Assembly (NCBI GenBank): GCA_013397075.1 | Contig: VWZS01004771.1 | Span: 1 to 64,000, forward strand | Reading direction: 5' to 3' | Source: Rhabdornis inornatus | Taxonomy: Eukaryota; Chordata; Aves; Passeriformes; Rhabdornithidae | DNA: 64,000 bases | Part shown: in pieces, positions 1 through 11,765 of the stretch | Layout of the letters: every line of letters begins with the position of its first letter | How positions within the stretch are numbered: position 1 is the stretch's first letter | The notes under the pieces: generated by a model | What the model saw: the letters and a program-made list of their open reading frames with translations, nothing else | Databases searched by the model: none | What the model was told of the DNA's origin: nothing | Translations under genes and position numbers: made by a program

Positions 1-381
1 CCTGTCTTTCAAACCAAAACACAGCTAGATACATTCAGATAGCTATTCTTAAAATACAACACAACACCTTTCTACATATCTGTATTGATGAGACTTTTTG
101 AAATAAAAATGTTTCACCCAAAAAAACCTTACCATGTTCCCTCCAGGAGACCTCTAGGAATTCAGTAATGTTTTGGGGACTGTAAAGTCAGGGTTGGAAA
201 CTGCTCCATGCTCATGATATTTTTCTAATTTGCAGGTTTAGTTAGAGTCCATCTTTCCTGGACCTCAAAGGTTCATTCAATAATCTGTTGGGGGTTTTGG
301 GGTTTTATTGGGGTTTTTTGTTTTGTTGTTGTTTTTTTGGTTTTTTGGGTTTGTTTGTTTGTTTGTTTGTTTTTTGTTTGT

Positions 382-414
<33 letters not shown>

Positions 415-3400
415 TTCTTTGTTTTGTTTTTTGGGTTTTGTTTTGTTTTGTTTTGTAAGAATAAAGCTCTTGATTGTAAGGAAATCTAGAACAAAATATC
501 AGCCAGTCTTGATCTGGCTCAGAAAGCATAAGGCAAATGAAAATAGCCCAAAATATTGCAGCGAAACAAACTACAAAGGAAATACCCTTAGAAAGTTTTA
601 TGGGTTTCATTTTTTTTAAAGGGTTAGATTTCACAATACAGAATTCACATGAAATAATCTTATGCAGTACCTCTTTCAGCTATTGCAATCTGTGCCTGTA
701 GGTTGAATAATGTGATTATTACAAGAAGAAGCATTTATAGTATAAATGCAATTATTGAAAAATGCTCTTGAGAGGATTTTAAAGTTTGTTGTGCCCTGCT
801 TTGTGATAGAACAATAATTTAATCCAAGATGTACCAAAAGTGGTTGGGAAAATTCCCATGGAAGTCAGTCTCCAGTTCAAGATCTTAATCTCCTAATTGG
901 ACTTTGACTCCTCTCTTAGCTGAGAAAAATAATTGGAGCTTTGATCCAGATGCCTGCTTTGTAATCCATTGTTTTAGTGTTTTGAATACACACCACCCAT
1001 TCCATATTAGGTATTTTGAAGAAAGCCTAACAAAATCCAAGTTTACAGGATAGTGTCATAAACCTGGCATATTTTCCAAATGCCACACCCACTTAGAAAT
1101 GTAATGTGATTTTCTTTGTGTTGCGTGTTCTGCATTCATTGTAATGTGTGTTTAGAAGCTGAGTGCTGAAATATTAGCTTAGAGCTCAAAAAAAATCACT
1201 AAATCATATGCTTTTTAAAATATCTGAATCAAATTTTCTTCACATTATTAACAGCATTACAATTAGATTCCACATAAAAATTTCAGTTTCTCTCTCAGTG
1301 ATCACTGTCTGTAAATGTTTTTAGACATTGATGCACGATACAGAATGTAAGGCAAATGCTAGCTTTAGCAGAAATAAATGCTCTTTGAAGCTATATTTAA
1401 TAGGCACACTGCAGACTCTAGGCTTTCAATTTCAAGACAAGACAACAAGACACATTGTTATATAGAAATTCATTCTCCCACACTAATGACTTCTGAGGAG
1501 AAAAACTAGTCAAAATGGGATCATAATCTGCAGTGTGGTTCTCACTTTATAGTCAGATCACATTCCAAATGTGGGATCTACCTATTATCTTGGTTTTGCC
1601 AGGTGCTTTTGCCCATGCTGTGGTGGTAGGAGGAAGCACAGGAACTGAGCAGCTCTACACATCCACTCACTCCAAAGACGTTGGCAGTGACTTGACATAA
1701 TAAAAGGAAGAAGGAGACTGGAGGAATAATGTATAACCTCATTTCACTTCCCAGAAACACACTAAGGATGACTGAGAAACTGATTTGTGAGAGTCTGGAA
1801 AAAAACACAACAAACCAGAGGGTTTGAGAAGTGCCAGAAGAGAACTGCCAAGAAAAGAGGGTATTGTCCTGTCCCTTTTGGCACTGAGGACAGCAGCTGG
1901 CTGGGGGTGTAAGCAGCTGTGAGAGGCTTTGGGCACCTCTGCTGGAGCAAAAAGCCTCTGCTCTGTGGAGGGATCAGGTGCTCCAGACAGAAAACTCCCT
2001 TGGTCATCCCCACAGGTGCTTCACCCACCTCAGGAGGGTCATTGCTGACAGCTTGGCCACAGTGTGACAGCTTTATGCAGGGTGCTGGGGAGCAGGGGGT
2101 GGACAGCTGGCAGCCCCAAGCACTCAGATCACTGGTCTGGGGGATGTCAGTGGGGCAGAGCCTCCAGGCTGGAGCTGGGCTGATGGGGACTGTGAGAAGA
2201 TGAAGTGGAAGGGAGTGGCCATGACAAAGCAGGGAGAGCCAAGGACTATGGCCACCAGGCAATCCCCAAGGAGCACTCCAGCTACTTGCAGTTTTTGGAG
2301 TATTTCTGCCCTGTATCTGAGATAAACCCCTTCTCCTCACAGGGTTACATCTGTTCAGTAAGGAACACTGTGACACTGATTTATGTAGGCTAAACTGCTG
2401 ACAAGTTGTTTGGACAAAGCATTCTTAGTGGGCAGGTCTTCCTTGTGTCACAGGAAAGTGCACGGTAGTTTAAATAGGCATAATAATCCTTTCTGTGCTC
2501 CTTTCAACCATTATTTATTTGTGTTTTGAGTCTCTGCATAGAGTGGAAGAGCAGTGTCCTGGATCTTGAGCCTGGGGGCAATGCTGTCAATTAAAAGACT
2601 CAGCTTACATTTATAGAGATGAACCAAGACCCATGTGCAACACTTGCTGAAAGCAACACCCTTTCAGGCTGAAATATATTCAGTATAACAGTTCTAATTT
2701 ACATTTTTTGCTGTAGTCTGTAGTTCTTCTATATGCAAGTATCAGTTGGATGCTCAGTTATTGCTGACTGTGTTTTCTAAATCTCCTTACACTTAATTTT
2801 ATGTAGTTCTCTTGTAAAATTAATTTTTGATTCTCTAGCCCCTGCTCACAAAACATCCTGCTAACCATTTTTGTGAAGCCCTTTTCCCTGATTTCCTTGT
2901 TGAAGTGTTCTGTTTTACTCCATTTTTCTTTCAGGTTCCATATATTCTACACAAGTGGTTTTCAACCTCCAGCTTTTTGGAACCCAAAAGGATTCTGGTG
3001 GAATTATGGTTTCCTGTATATCACATTTATGTCTACCTGATAATAGGCTAAAAAAAATCAAAATTATTTACCCTTGCAGATCCTATAAAGGCAGTTCACA
3101 GAGGACTCACATAAGGACACTGCTGTTTGGAAGCCTTTCTTCTGCATACTGACACTCATTAATCAGAGAAACATAATTACTTTTCATTATATGCATTATT
3201 ATTTATTAGCTCCTGTGTTTAGTTTCTCTTAACATCCTCCATAAACTAATTTTCTTAAAACCTATTACCATTCCTATTGGACTAAGATCTCGAAATATCT
3301 TTTCAAATTTCATTTCCTTCCCAGTGTCTCCCTTTTATCTCCAGGCTGGCCATTCATTACAAAGGTGGTGCTTACATTCAGCGCCCGAGAAAGATGAAGC

Positions 3401-6300
3401 TTTGTCAGTGTAACAGCCACTTGTTTATTTCCAAACCAGATCCAGCACAGTTCCCATAGAGCCTTCTCTCAGTGCTCTTCCCTTTCAGGAAATCAGTGCC
3501 ATTTTCATTAACAATGACAGATTGGTCCTCATACCTTTCTTTTTCTTGTTGTTTTTCTCCCCCTTTGGCCACTCTGGTGAGCCTGCCAAATACTGCTAAT
3601 TAGCAGTTGCTTAGATTGCATTCTGGTGCTCTGAGATGCTCCATACAAATGGACTCACAGGGATGTCTGTGTATGCTGTAGGTGCAGATTCAGCCTTCTG
3701 CCATATAGTACAGGGCTGCTTTTATAGCTGCATTGTCACTAAGGCATAGAACCAATAATTCATTTCATATAGGTCATTAACTGCTTCTTAAATGACCTGA
3801 AATTTAAATAATCTCTTGTGTAAGATTTGAATTGTATAATTTTCCCTGTCCTTGGATATCTGATTGTTTTAAAAAAAAAAAAAGTGTAATCAGTACTGGA
3901 ACTTATTATCCTGGGTTTAGGAATCCACTAGTAACACATACTAGTCAGGAATTCAAAGGAATTCACTTCCATGCCTGTGAAATGCATGTCAGAATGTAGT
4001 CAGAAGGAAGCTTGTTTTATGAAGGTATGTGGAATGACATGTAGATGAAATTACTTTAGACTTGTTTGAAATATTCACGTGAAGGTGGTGGACAGGGCAA
4101 AATGAAAGAGAGATAACAATGCAAGGTGATATGCCAACCTTTAATAAGACCAGGGCAGGCTTTTTGAGCTTGGGGAGGCAGAAAACATAAGAGCATTTTA
4201 GCAGGACTTAAACCAGTGTGAAGTGATCACACCAGGGCAGTGGAATTATCTAAAATGCCAGTATCATTGTTTTAGGGCTATCTGCACTGATAAGTGAGCT
4301 CCTAAAGGTACCAGAACTGTGATTGAGACCAGAGCTCTGCTGGCACCACTGTACAGTAACTTGAATCCATAGTTTATCATAGGCACTCCAGAAAGCCAGA
4401 GATCTCCATCAAAGGGGGTCCCACTGCCCCTGTTATGAGATCACCCCTAGGGAATGACCACCTTTGGGTCATACTGCAGCACCTCCTTCTTTAATGAAGA
4501 CTTTGGCTAAAACTTAGATGCTATTTATATTGTAAGATCATCCACCTTGTCTCATCTCTACATCATCAGGAATGAGGCAAAATCAGAGCTCCTGAAAACA
4601 GGGGAAGGAGCTTGAATATTTTCCAGATCCATCAGTGACCTTAGTAGTCCATTATAAATACAGATGGAGGATCTTGACAACAGAATGTAGGTGCTGGTTT
4701 TTAGGCCTAAGAAAAGACAGAGAAGCGAAAGGTGAGATTCACTCAATTAAATATGCATGTCTAAATGTATCCATGTATGTGCTGCCCAGCCCAGGTGTAG
4801 TCAGCGCAGAGAAATGGACAACTGACAACAAAAGTCCCCTAACAACTCGGGACTTTTCAAAGAAGACTTTTAAAGAAGTATATTTTTAAAATAAAGACAA
4901 ATATCATCAAAGAAGCCATGTTTGATATTGCTTACATTTAGGAGGCAAGAAGAGGGATAAATGGGCACTAGTCACAGCAAATCATGGACATCTTGATGTT
5001 TTCAACTCAGAGTAGCTTGAGGACCTCACAGTCACTGCTGAACAGGGCACCACACCTTCCCTTCACACTGCGCCTTCTTTTGAGAAGAAAAAACTAGAAA
5101 TGTGTTAGAAAAACTAACACATTGTAAAATGCCAGATTTCCCCTCTGGGCTGCAGATGTTCAGACATGTGGTGAGGCTGTCCTTGGCTTGTGAGTGAGAT
5201 TGTCAACCAAATGGTGTTAACCGGAGTTACACCAAGGCTTGATTAGCTGTAAGCATTCTGTTGCTTCAGCCAGTTTACACACCATCCTTGACCCAACCAC
5301 TCATTGGTCTCAAAGACGTTTGTTTTCTGATCCATTCCGGTACTCAATAAACATTTCCTTGTACAGTGGCCTAGGTGCAAAGCTGAGAAAGACAACTAGA
5401 CTAGAACTTGTAAAAGCTCTTGAGACAACATTTTGCTTCTCCTTTGATTTTTGGGCTTTTCTTTCCCTTCTGATTTGTGGAATCTCTCATCGCATTTTAA
5501 GAAATGGATGTTGAGGTTAGCTGTATCATGGGAATTACAGTTGGGATACTGGTGTTCTCCTCTCTTTTGACATTCAGTCATTGATGAGAGCCACTCGCTC
5601 TTATCACCTATTAATATTCACACTTGCTTCTACAGTAGAATTTATTAAAAATGCTCTCTAGGCAATGAGAAGTGTTTGTGCAGGCTGAATTACAGCGTAT
5701 TAGTCGTGTATGCATGCATATATATTTATAAAATTGATATATGCCATATACTGTATGCATGTATTGTATAACTAGTTAGTGCTTCCATTTGCAGATCTCA
5801 AAGAACTTTGCTGAACAGGGCTAATAATTTTTACCTATTTCTTAGTCATGAGGAAACCATGGTAGAAAGGGGATGTGGCTTGTTTAAAACCACATTATCA
5901 GGTCAGCAAGAAAGAGAATCTATGTCTTTGATTTCCAATACAGTGCTGCACTGGTGGGCAGTGACATCCATCTTCCTACAGGTAACTTCTATTTCAAACA
6001 AATACCTCCATTTGGAAATTCTAACTCAATTGTTAACCTTTAAGGAAGTATTTAAAAATAAAAGAAGTCTGTAAAACGTGAAAAACAGGTCCTGCTAGTA
6101 CTTAGAGCAAAGATATCAATTCAAGTCTATTTGCAGGCCATAGTTTGAAGAAACAGTAAATCGGAGTTTAAGACTCCGAGTACCAAAAAAAAAAAAAAAG
6201 CTATAACATTGATCCAGGATGAACTCATTCTTCCAGTTCAAATATGTAAAATGCGTCTAATCTGGTGTGTTAACTTTTTACTGGCAGGCTTTTTAAGAGA
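1..6300. other. Upstream flank of BICD1, no recognisable gene
   Basis: AT-rich single-copy-looking sequence. Apart from the T/G-rich tract at 296-457, short A runs (for example 3871-3883 and 6185-6199) and a TA/TGCA-rich patch near 5708-5765, I see no repeat or gene I can name. Open frames here, including a 204-codon one on the minus strand at 1762-2376, resemble no protein family I know. Distal regulatory elements for BICD1 may lie here but cannot be identified by eye. Confidence 0.6.
296..457. repeat. T-rich (TTTTG/TTTG)n low-complexity tract
   Basis: About 160 bases made almost wholly of T runs broken by single or paired G, with irregular TTTG and TTTTG units. On the minus strand it reads as A runs with C, which produces a meaningless Lys/Gln/Asn/Thr-rich frame at 305-634. 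It is an ordinary expanded simple repeat and likely to vary in length between individuals. Confidence 0.9.
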
Positions 6301-6326
6301 TCAGTTACTGTCTGTCTGCACCACTC

Positions 6327-6379
6327 CAATTTTATGCTGGACAAGTAGCATCTGTCTTTCTGCAGCCAGCATAAAACTG
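6327..6379. repeat. Imperfect inverted repeat upstream of the CpG island
   Basis: An 11-base perfect arm, TTTTATGCTGG at 6330-6340, pairs with CCAGCATAAAA at 6366-6376. Extended to 14 bases (CAATTTTATGCTGG against CAGTTTTATGCTGG read from the other strand) there is one mismatch. The loop is about 25 bases. It lies roughly 300 bases before the GC-rich island. It could form a hairpin if transcribed, or be a chance palindrome or paired factor site. Confidence 0.7.
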
Positions 6380-6734
6380 ACATAATCTATGCATCAGATC
6401 TCCGGTTAATTTGACAGAGAAACAATGGTGTGACCGCATCTGAGCTGAATCAGTTTTGTCCTGCTGTCTAATCAGTGGCACTGAGACCCTGTGCTAATGG
6501 TGATGGAAGAGCAGCCCTAGTCCAATGCCCCGACCCCACTGCTGTTTCGCGTTCAGGTTGCCTTGACCATATCAAAGCGCACTCATTCCCCGGAAACAGG
6601 GAACAGAGCAGGTAACTCTGCTGTCTCAGTTTCCCGAAATAGCACGGGAATACTTGGGGCCGCGCCCCCGCTCCCGCAGTTTGCTGGGCTGCATCTCCCT
6701 ATCCACTTATAGCCCCGCCGCCGCCGCTGCGGCC

Positions 6735-6752
6735 ATGGCTGCAGCAGGCTGA
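6735..6752 (+). other. Possible upstream ORF in BICD1 5' leader (5 codons)
   Basis: An ATG at 6735 in the context GGCCATGGC is followed by four codons and TGA. It would be a uORF only if BICD1 transcription starts upstream of it. It is not in frame with the main start. G at +4 makes the context reasonable. No function is implied. Confidence 0.35.
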
Positions 6753-6925
6753 GCAGAACCGAGAAGCGCTGACACGGCGGCGGAGGGGCGGGAGTGGACC
6801 GGCAGGGAGGGGGCCCGGGCGGGAGCAGCCCCGCAGGCGCAGCGCCGACATCCCGGCGCGCCGGGGCCGGCTCCGCACCGCTCCGACAGCTCTGCCGCTG
6901 CCGCTTCCCCTCCCGCCCGGCGGCA

Positions 6926-6955
6926 ATGCCAGCCCTGAGGCCGCTGTCATCTTAA
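6926..6955 (+). other. Possible upstream ORF in BICD1 5' leader (9 codons)
   Basis: A second upstream ATG at 6926 opens a 9-codon frame ending in TAA at 6953-6955, 141 bases before the BICD1 start codon. With C at +4 and G at -3 its context is moderate. It lies closer to the main start, so it is more likely than the 6735 frame to be inside the transcript. Confidence 0.4.
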
Positions 6956-7041
6956 AGAGCTCAGGGGAGGGACCGTGTGGAAGGGAGGCGGCGGTGCCGG
7001 CGCCGCGGGAGGAGGCGGGCGCCAGCAGCAGCATCTCCGCG

Positions 7042-7042
7042 N
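7042..7042. other. Ambiguous base (N) in the CpG island
   Basis: A single N occurs 55 bases upstream of the BICD1 start codon, within very GC-rich sequence. It is the only ambiguous base I noticed. It may mark a masked consensus position or a collapsed gap in a region that is hard to sequence, so the 5' leader length around it should not be taken as exact. Confidence 0.95.
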
Positions 7043-7096
7043 GCCGCGCCCGCCCCCTGGCCGCCTGCTCGGCGGCGAGGCAGTGCCGGCGGGGCT

Positions 7097-7309
7097 ATGG
7101 CTGCGGAGGAGGGGCTGCAGGGCGCAGACCACTACAAGAGCGAGATCGAGCGGCTGACCCGGGAGCTCTCCGAGACGACCCACGAGAAGATCCAGGCGGC
7201 GGAGTATGGGCTGGTGGTGCTGGAGGAGAAGCTCACCCTCAAGCAGCAGTACGATGAGCTGGAGGCGGAGTATGACGGCCTCAAGCAGGAGCTGGAGCAG
7301 CTGAAGGAG
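7097..7309 (+). CDS. BICD1: BICD1 first coding exon (residues 1-71), bicaudal D homolog 1
   Basis: BICD1 is a long coiled-coil adaptor that links cytoplasmic dynein-dynactin to cargo such as Rab6 vesicles; its N-terminal coiled coil binds the motor and its C-terminal one binds cargo. This exon encodes 71 residues starting MAAEEGLQ and ending in ELEQLKE. It differs from the mammalian BICD1 N-terminus, as I remember it, at only about seven positions, and it is clearly less like BICD2, which has a different extreme N-terminus. Heptad-like coiled coil begins around residue 14. The AAxxG motif (AAEYG, residues 34-38), known in the family as the CC1 box that contacts the dynein light intermediate chain, is intact. 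The start is the first in-frame ATG, with a purine at -3 and G at +4; the open frame upstream has only GTG codons. The exon ends GAG|GTGAGC, a phase-0 donor. Exon 2 is not in the window, so the gene is partial. Identity is very secure. Confidence 0.96.
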
Positions 7310-7639
7310 GTGAGCCAGCCCGGGCTTTTGTCTGGCCCTGCCGCCGGGGGCTGCGGGCAGTGCGGGGCGCCCCACACGTGTCCCTGCCCGGCCCGCGCAC
7401 CTCTGCAGGTGGGCGAGCGGGGATGCGCTGCGCGGGCCCCGGAGCGGCTGCGGGCTCCGGGGTGGGGAGGAGGGGTTTCCTGGGACCGAGGATCAGCGGG
7501 ACCACGGAGCTTAAGGACGGATTACACGAGATCTCAACCTCTTCGCCCTGTGAAATTTCCGCGGGGCCGCGCTCTGGCTCCTGCCGGCGGCAGCCTCAAC
7601 TTGTGGGAACAGGCGTTTGCGGCAGTGGACGGTCACCCC

Positions 7640-10481
7640 GGTCCTTACTGCACCGCATCGCCCAAGGCTCTTTTAGGAAGAGCAAAGGAAACAGTAGGAT
7701 GAGAGCTGGGCCAACACAGTGCGTAAGGAGTCGGGATCTCTGTAAACAGCTGTCTGCAGTGCGTGAGGAGAGAGACAATTCCTTTTGAAGTTATTTATAG
7801 ACCCGCTTTATTCTGACACTAAGTGGAACCGCTGCCATTGGAAGGGGAGGGTATACAACACTCTCGAGGTCCCCTATCAGTGGAAATTAAACTTCTGCGT
7901 CATGCTGAAAGGGTGAAGTACTTGATTGGAGGGGTGGTTTGGGGTTATCTTTCAAATGCGTTTTTGTAACGCTCAAAGTATGAAGTAGGTGCGTGTTACA
8001 CCTTACCTTTCAGCTCTGCTAAACATGACTGAAAAATCATCACCCTCCCTATGTTCATCCTTAAGGGAAGTAACTTGATACTGATAACAGTGCACGTAAG
8101 TGGGAGCTATGAAAGGATTGTGTGTGCACAGTATGCAGCACTCGCAGCTCTGCATTTCATGCTGTTTATCTACATCTCAGAATGTAACTGACTCGGTTTT
8201 GTAAACAGAAGGTAAAGCTTCAAGCAGATATCATCCCAAATTTAGAATGTGTCTTTTTGTTCTACAAAAAACCCCAAAACAAAACAAAAAATCCCCTGTT
8301 ATATAGAATCCACAGAAATTCTGTTAGAATTAATGACATTTCTATTACAAACCATGAGCATATTCCATATGGAGGGAATCCAGTTAAAAAATTTAGATTA
8401 TTTATGTTTATATTCTTAAGAATACTATCTGATGCCCTTTTAGAAGTATTTTTAATAAAATAAAGGTTTCATTTTACTTGCAGGTAAATGAGTTATGCTA
8501 CAGACTTGGTTCAGTGTCCAGAAGAGTTGAGAGCATTATATTTTCAATACGAAGAATAAAGCTGTTTTTCAGAGAAACCTATTGACCTCCTTAAACTTGA
8601 TCTCTGCCTCCCTGCCCCCCTGAGCCTGTGGAGTAGGCTCAGGACTTGTGAAACCAGTAATCACAGAATGAGGGATAGAGATACATAACTTGGCACTGGC
8701 ATGAAGGCAGTGCTGTTTGAAATTACTTGACAGTAATAGAGGAACAGAATTAAAAGGGGGAAAGTGAAATGGAGTTTCTAGGGAAAAAAAAAAAAAGAAG
8801 AAAAAGATGGAGATAAAGCAAAGCTGCAGCTAGCTGTTATCCCACCACAGTCGTGTGCAAAAGAAGACTGATGAGAAGCCAGGATGGCACATGGGTGCAG
8901 ATGGCCACAGATACAAGAGATAGTGCAAGGAATTGAGTTGAAATTATGAAACTAGAGGGATTAGTCAACACAATTGATTGAAATGAAAGATGGGCCACAA
9001 ACTCTCTTCCTGTGTACCTCCCCTTGAAGTCAGTGGGATTGCATGCTCTGCAGCCCAGAATATCTCCTGTGGGGCCATGCTTTCATGACAGTTCCCTCAG
9101 CTCAAGTCAGACTTGTAATGGTGATACACAAGGAAATGGTGCCTCCGACAGCACCATTGAGACAGAATTTAGGTAGTTCAGGCAAATTGTCCTGTGCAAT
9201 GTAGACGTGGGGCTGTAGGGTTCTGTCCAAAAGCTCTTGAGGGGGCAGTGAAGTCCAAAGACACATTTTTGTTTTAGTAGAGCACCATGCAATATATGTG
9301 GAGAAGGGTTTTTGTGTCCTTACTCTAGCAGGCCCTTGCAAGAATGTGCTGCCCAATGGTTGGACATCAAATACCAAGACTGACTGACTGACTAACAGGA
9401 GTTGGTGCTTTGCTCTTACTTCACTGCAGTTGCATCCTCTTTGAAGCTGTATTGGGGCATAGAGATTAGGCCTCAGGTTTGTGCTAGAATAAGTAGTTTG
9501 TCCATTCCCAAGGAATAGTAGGTCCAGGCCAGGATTATGTTAGGACAGTTACCTCTCCTCCTGCAGACTTTCTCTGAACAGATTCACTTACTGGGTTTGA
9601 CTTTTTTTGAGGCAAGTCTTACTTTTTTAACAATTTTAATATTGATTTCTTGTGTTCTGTTGTTAGGACCTCATTGTATTTATTGCTCAGCTGAAGAGCT
9701 GCCTATCTTTAAGTACTCAGCCATGGTTTGGCAGACTGGGATCTGAAGTCTTCTCCCATTCTCCTTGGCAATTCAAAACTCCAGTGGACTTCAGCAGTCC
9801 TTTTCCATATAAATGGCAATACCTCAACTATACAGTAATTTCCATCATTGGAGAGTGAAATTGGAACCTAAGGTCATTATAGGATGTTGATGTAAAAGCA
9901 AATTACAATATATTACATTAAATATTAATACTTGTGTACAGGATATATGCTATCCACCCTGCAATATGAATTGTTTTAATAACCTCTGATGTTTCTTCTG
10001 CTGTGTTCAGAGGTCTCTGTTTTGAGCCATGAGAGAAATTTATGTTGCAAAAGCACTATTATTATTTAAAACTTAATTAATTTTCATAGGGTTTGGGCTT
10101 TTTTTTGGTTTTTTTTCAGTATGAAAATGATGTTTCTCCAGTCAATTACATCTCAGTCTAGCAGAATTTTGGATCTTTGCTGAAACACTATAATTTTAGG
10201 GCCCCTGTTCAAAATATTACTTTAGCTGTTGTGCCTTTTAACCTGCAGTCCATAAAAATTCAGAGACTAGGACTTGTTGCTATTAGCCTGTCTTGCTGAG
10301 TTGGGAGTTTATTTACCATCATATTTTATGCAAAATATCTTCCAAAGGTTTGGTTATATCTGGTCTTAACATGTTCACATTGCATTTGCTGTAAGAATAA
10401 TGTATGTTGTTAGTTCTAATTCTTTTAATGGAAGTGTAAAATGGTTTAAAATGGCTCCATATTGATCTTCTTGCCTGTTTG
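7640..10481 (+). other. Intron stretch, nothing recognised
   Basis: Intronic DNA falling back from the CpG island to AT-rich composition by about 7800. It has an A13 run at 8784-8796 and a short GACT repeat near 9379-9395. No gene, RNA or named mobile element could be supported. Confidence 0.55.
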
Positions 10482-10547
10482 CTGTAGCTGTCCCTGCTTT
10501 AGCATGGGGGTCCCTTCCAACCTCAGCCATTCCATGATTCTCTGATC
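10482..10547 (+). mobile_element. CR1 LINE 3'-tail fragment
   Basis: About 65 bases match the extreme 3' end of avian CR1 elements: a CCTGCTTTAGCA block, then GGTCCCTTCCAACCTCA, then CCATTCCATGATTCTCTGA, a degraded version of the CR1 octamer tail. CR1 copies are typically 5'-truncated, and this is a very short one with a small internal deletion. Confidence 0.8.
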
Positions 10548-11765
10548 AGCTACTGGGCACTGGTGGTCCATAAAGTTTTTAAAGCAGGGAAATATCAGTC
10601 ACATCTTTTCATGATTAAATGGGGATGGAAGGCTTTGGTGTCCAACTCTGCAAGAGTTAGGCTAGGAAATCCTAGCAGAGATTTCTCTTTGGGAATCCAA
10701 TCATTCATGTGGCAGCTATTCCTCTCCTTGACTCCCTCTCTGACTGACTAATTTAGGCAATATCTCACTTGGCTTCTTGGCTTTTATGTATTTCATTCTA
10801 TGGAGACAAGCTCTTCTGCTGGGTTGCACGTGGCACTGGCCATCTGATTTCCAGGCAGTTTGGTGCTTGCTTTACTTAAAAGCAAGTTATCCATGGTAAA
10901 TGTTTGGAAACGAGGCTAGTGGTGAGTAGCCCTGTGTTTGGCAGGTGTTTGTTTTCTTTACCTCAAATGTTGTATCAATTATTATGGAGTGCTTACTTGG
11001 TTTACTAATAGGGCTTCTAGAAGTATTCTTGGTCTGTGTCTGAAAGGGTTTTTTGAGGAGTAGAGCTGAAAGGACTCTCTGGCAGCTTTTTTCTGTTCTG
11101 CTCTTCCTTGCACGATTTCAGCACAGGTGACTCAACCTCCATCTCTCCTCTCTTCTGAAGTGATGCTGCCCCTCCAGCTCTCCCACTGTTCTCCGAAACC
11201 TCTCGCCCTCCTGCTACTTAAATCTCCTCTGCCTCTTCCATCTTTGAAGTGTACATTTGGTGGGAGTTCTCTTGATCCAAAAAGGCTGGAGGAGGGGGAG
11301 ACTCCTCCCAAAAAGTATCCCAAACACAGCCCTCTTAAATGTGGATTCTTAGACACACCTGTCTGCATCACAAGATGCTTAGGAAAGTGTGAAGCGGTTC
11401 ATAAGTCCCTCTGAGATGTTCTAAATTCTCCCCAGACCTGAATGTGTTCCAAATAGGGAGCTTGGGAGCTATGAACTGATGCCATCTCAGTATATCTTTA
11501 CACTTCCTGCCAGTGACAGCATCTGTGGGCTTGTGTTGGATGAAGCGAAACATTTTCGGCATCTCATCCTGATCTTACCACTTTGTCCTTGGTGCCTGCT
11601 CATGTTGTCCCGCTCAGAAAGGCCGTGCTGCCCAGCACCCAGCTCAGATATGAGGATGACAGGCTGGGGACTGACTGACTGACTGACTGGGGGTCAGGTC
11701 TGTGGCAGAGGATTTGGGAATCCTCGAGGACAATAAGCTAAATGTTGGACAGTGGTGTGTCCTGA
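10548..11765 (+). other. Intron stretch, nothing recognised apart from a GACT repeat
   Basis: Mixed-composition intron sequence between two CR1 insertions. It includes a short microsatellite, (GACT)5, at 11669-11689. The open frames on both strands around 11130-11414 are short and resemble no known family. Confidence 0.5.
11669..11689. repeat. (GACT)5 microsatellite
   Basis: Five tandem GACT units. Shorter GACT runs occur near 9379 and 10739 in the same intron. It is a short, probably length-variable tract. Confidence 0.9.

Larger units (their letters stand above)
6650..7640 (+). promoter_or_regulatory. BICD1: CpG-island promoter and 5' UTR region of BICD1
   Basis: About 1 kb of strongly GC- and CpG-rich sequence surrounds the BICD1 start codon, in sharp contrast to the AT-rich DNA on both sides. 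GC boxes are visible, for example GGGGCGGGA at 6785-6793 and a C-rich reverse-type box near 6660-6675. There is no convincing TATA box, which fits a broad housekeeping-type CpG-island promoter. The transcription start cannot be placed exactly from sequence alone. The 5' UTR probably lies somewhere between about 6650 and 7096. Islands of this kind often drive divergent transcription, but no upstream antisense gene is recognisable here. Confidence 0.85.

Noticed and set aside
6150..6199. Hairpin CGGAGT-TTAAG-ACTCCG followed by an A15 run, resembling the end of a retroposed tRNA-like SINE
   Set aside because: No A/B box promoter words, no T-arm and no target duplication could be found, so a SINE or tRNA call is not supported.
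6699..7505. Minus-strand frames of 74-142 codons over the CpG island
   Set aside because: They are shadows of the GC-rich promoter and of BICD1 exon 1 read backwards, with low-complexity Ala/Pro/Arg or Leu composition.
6977..7702. 241-codon + frame beginning upstream of BICD1 and running past the exon
   Set aside because: The first 40 codons come from a GTG-started frame through the leader, and codons after 7309 are read through the splice donor into the intron. Only 7097-7309 is coding.
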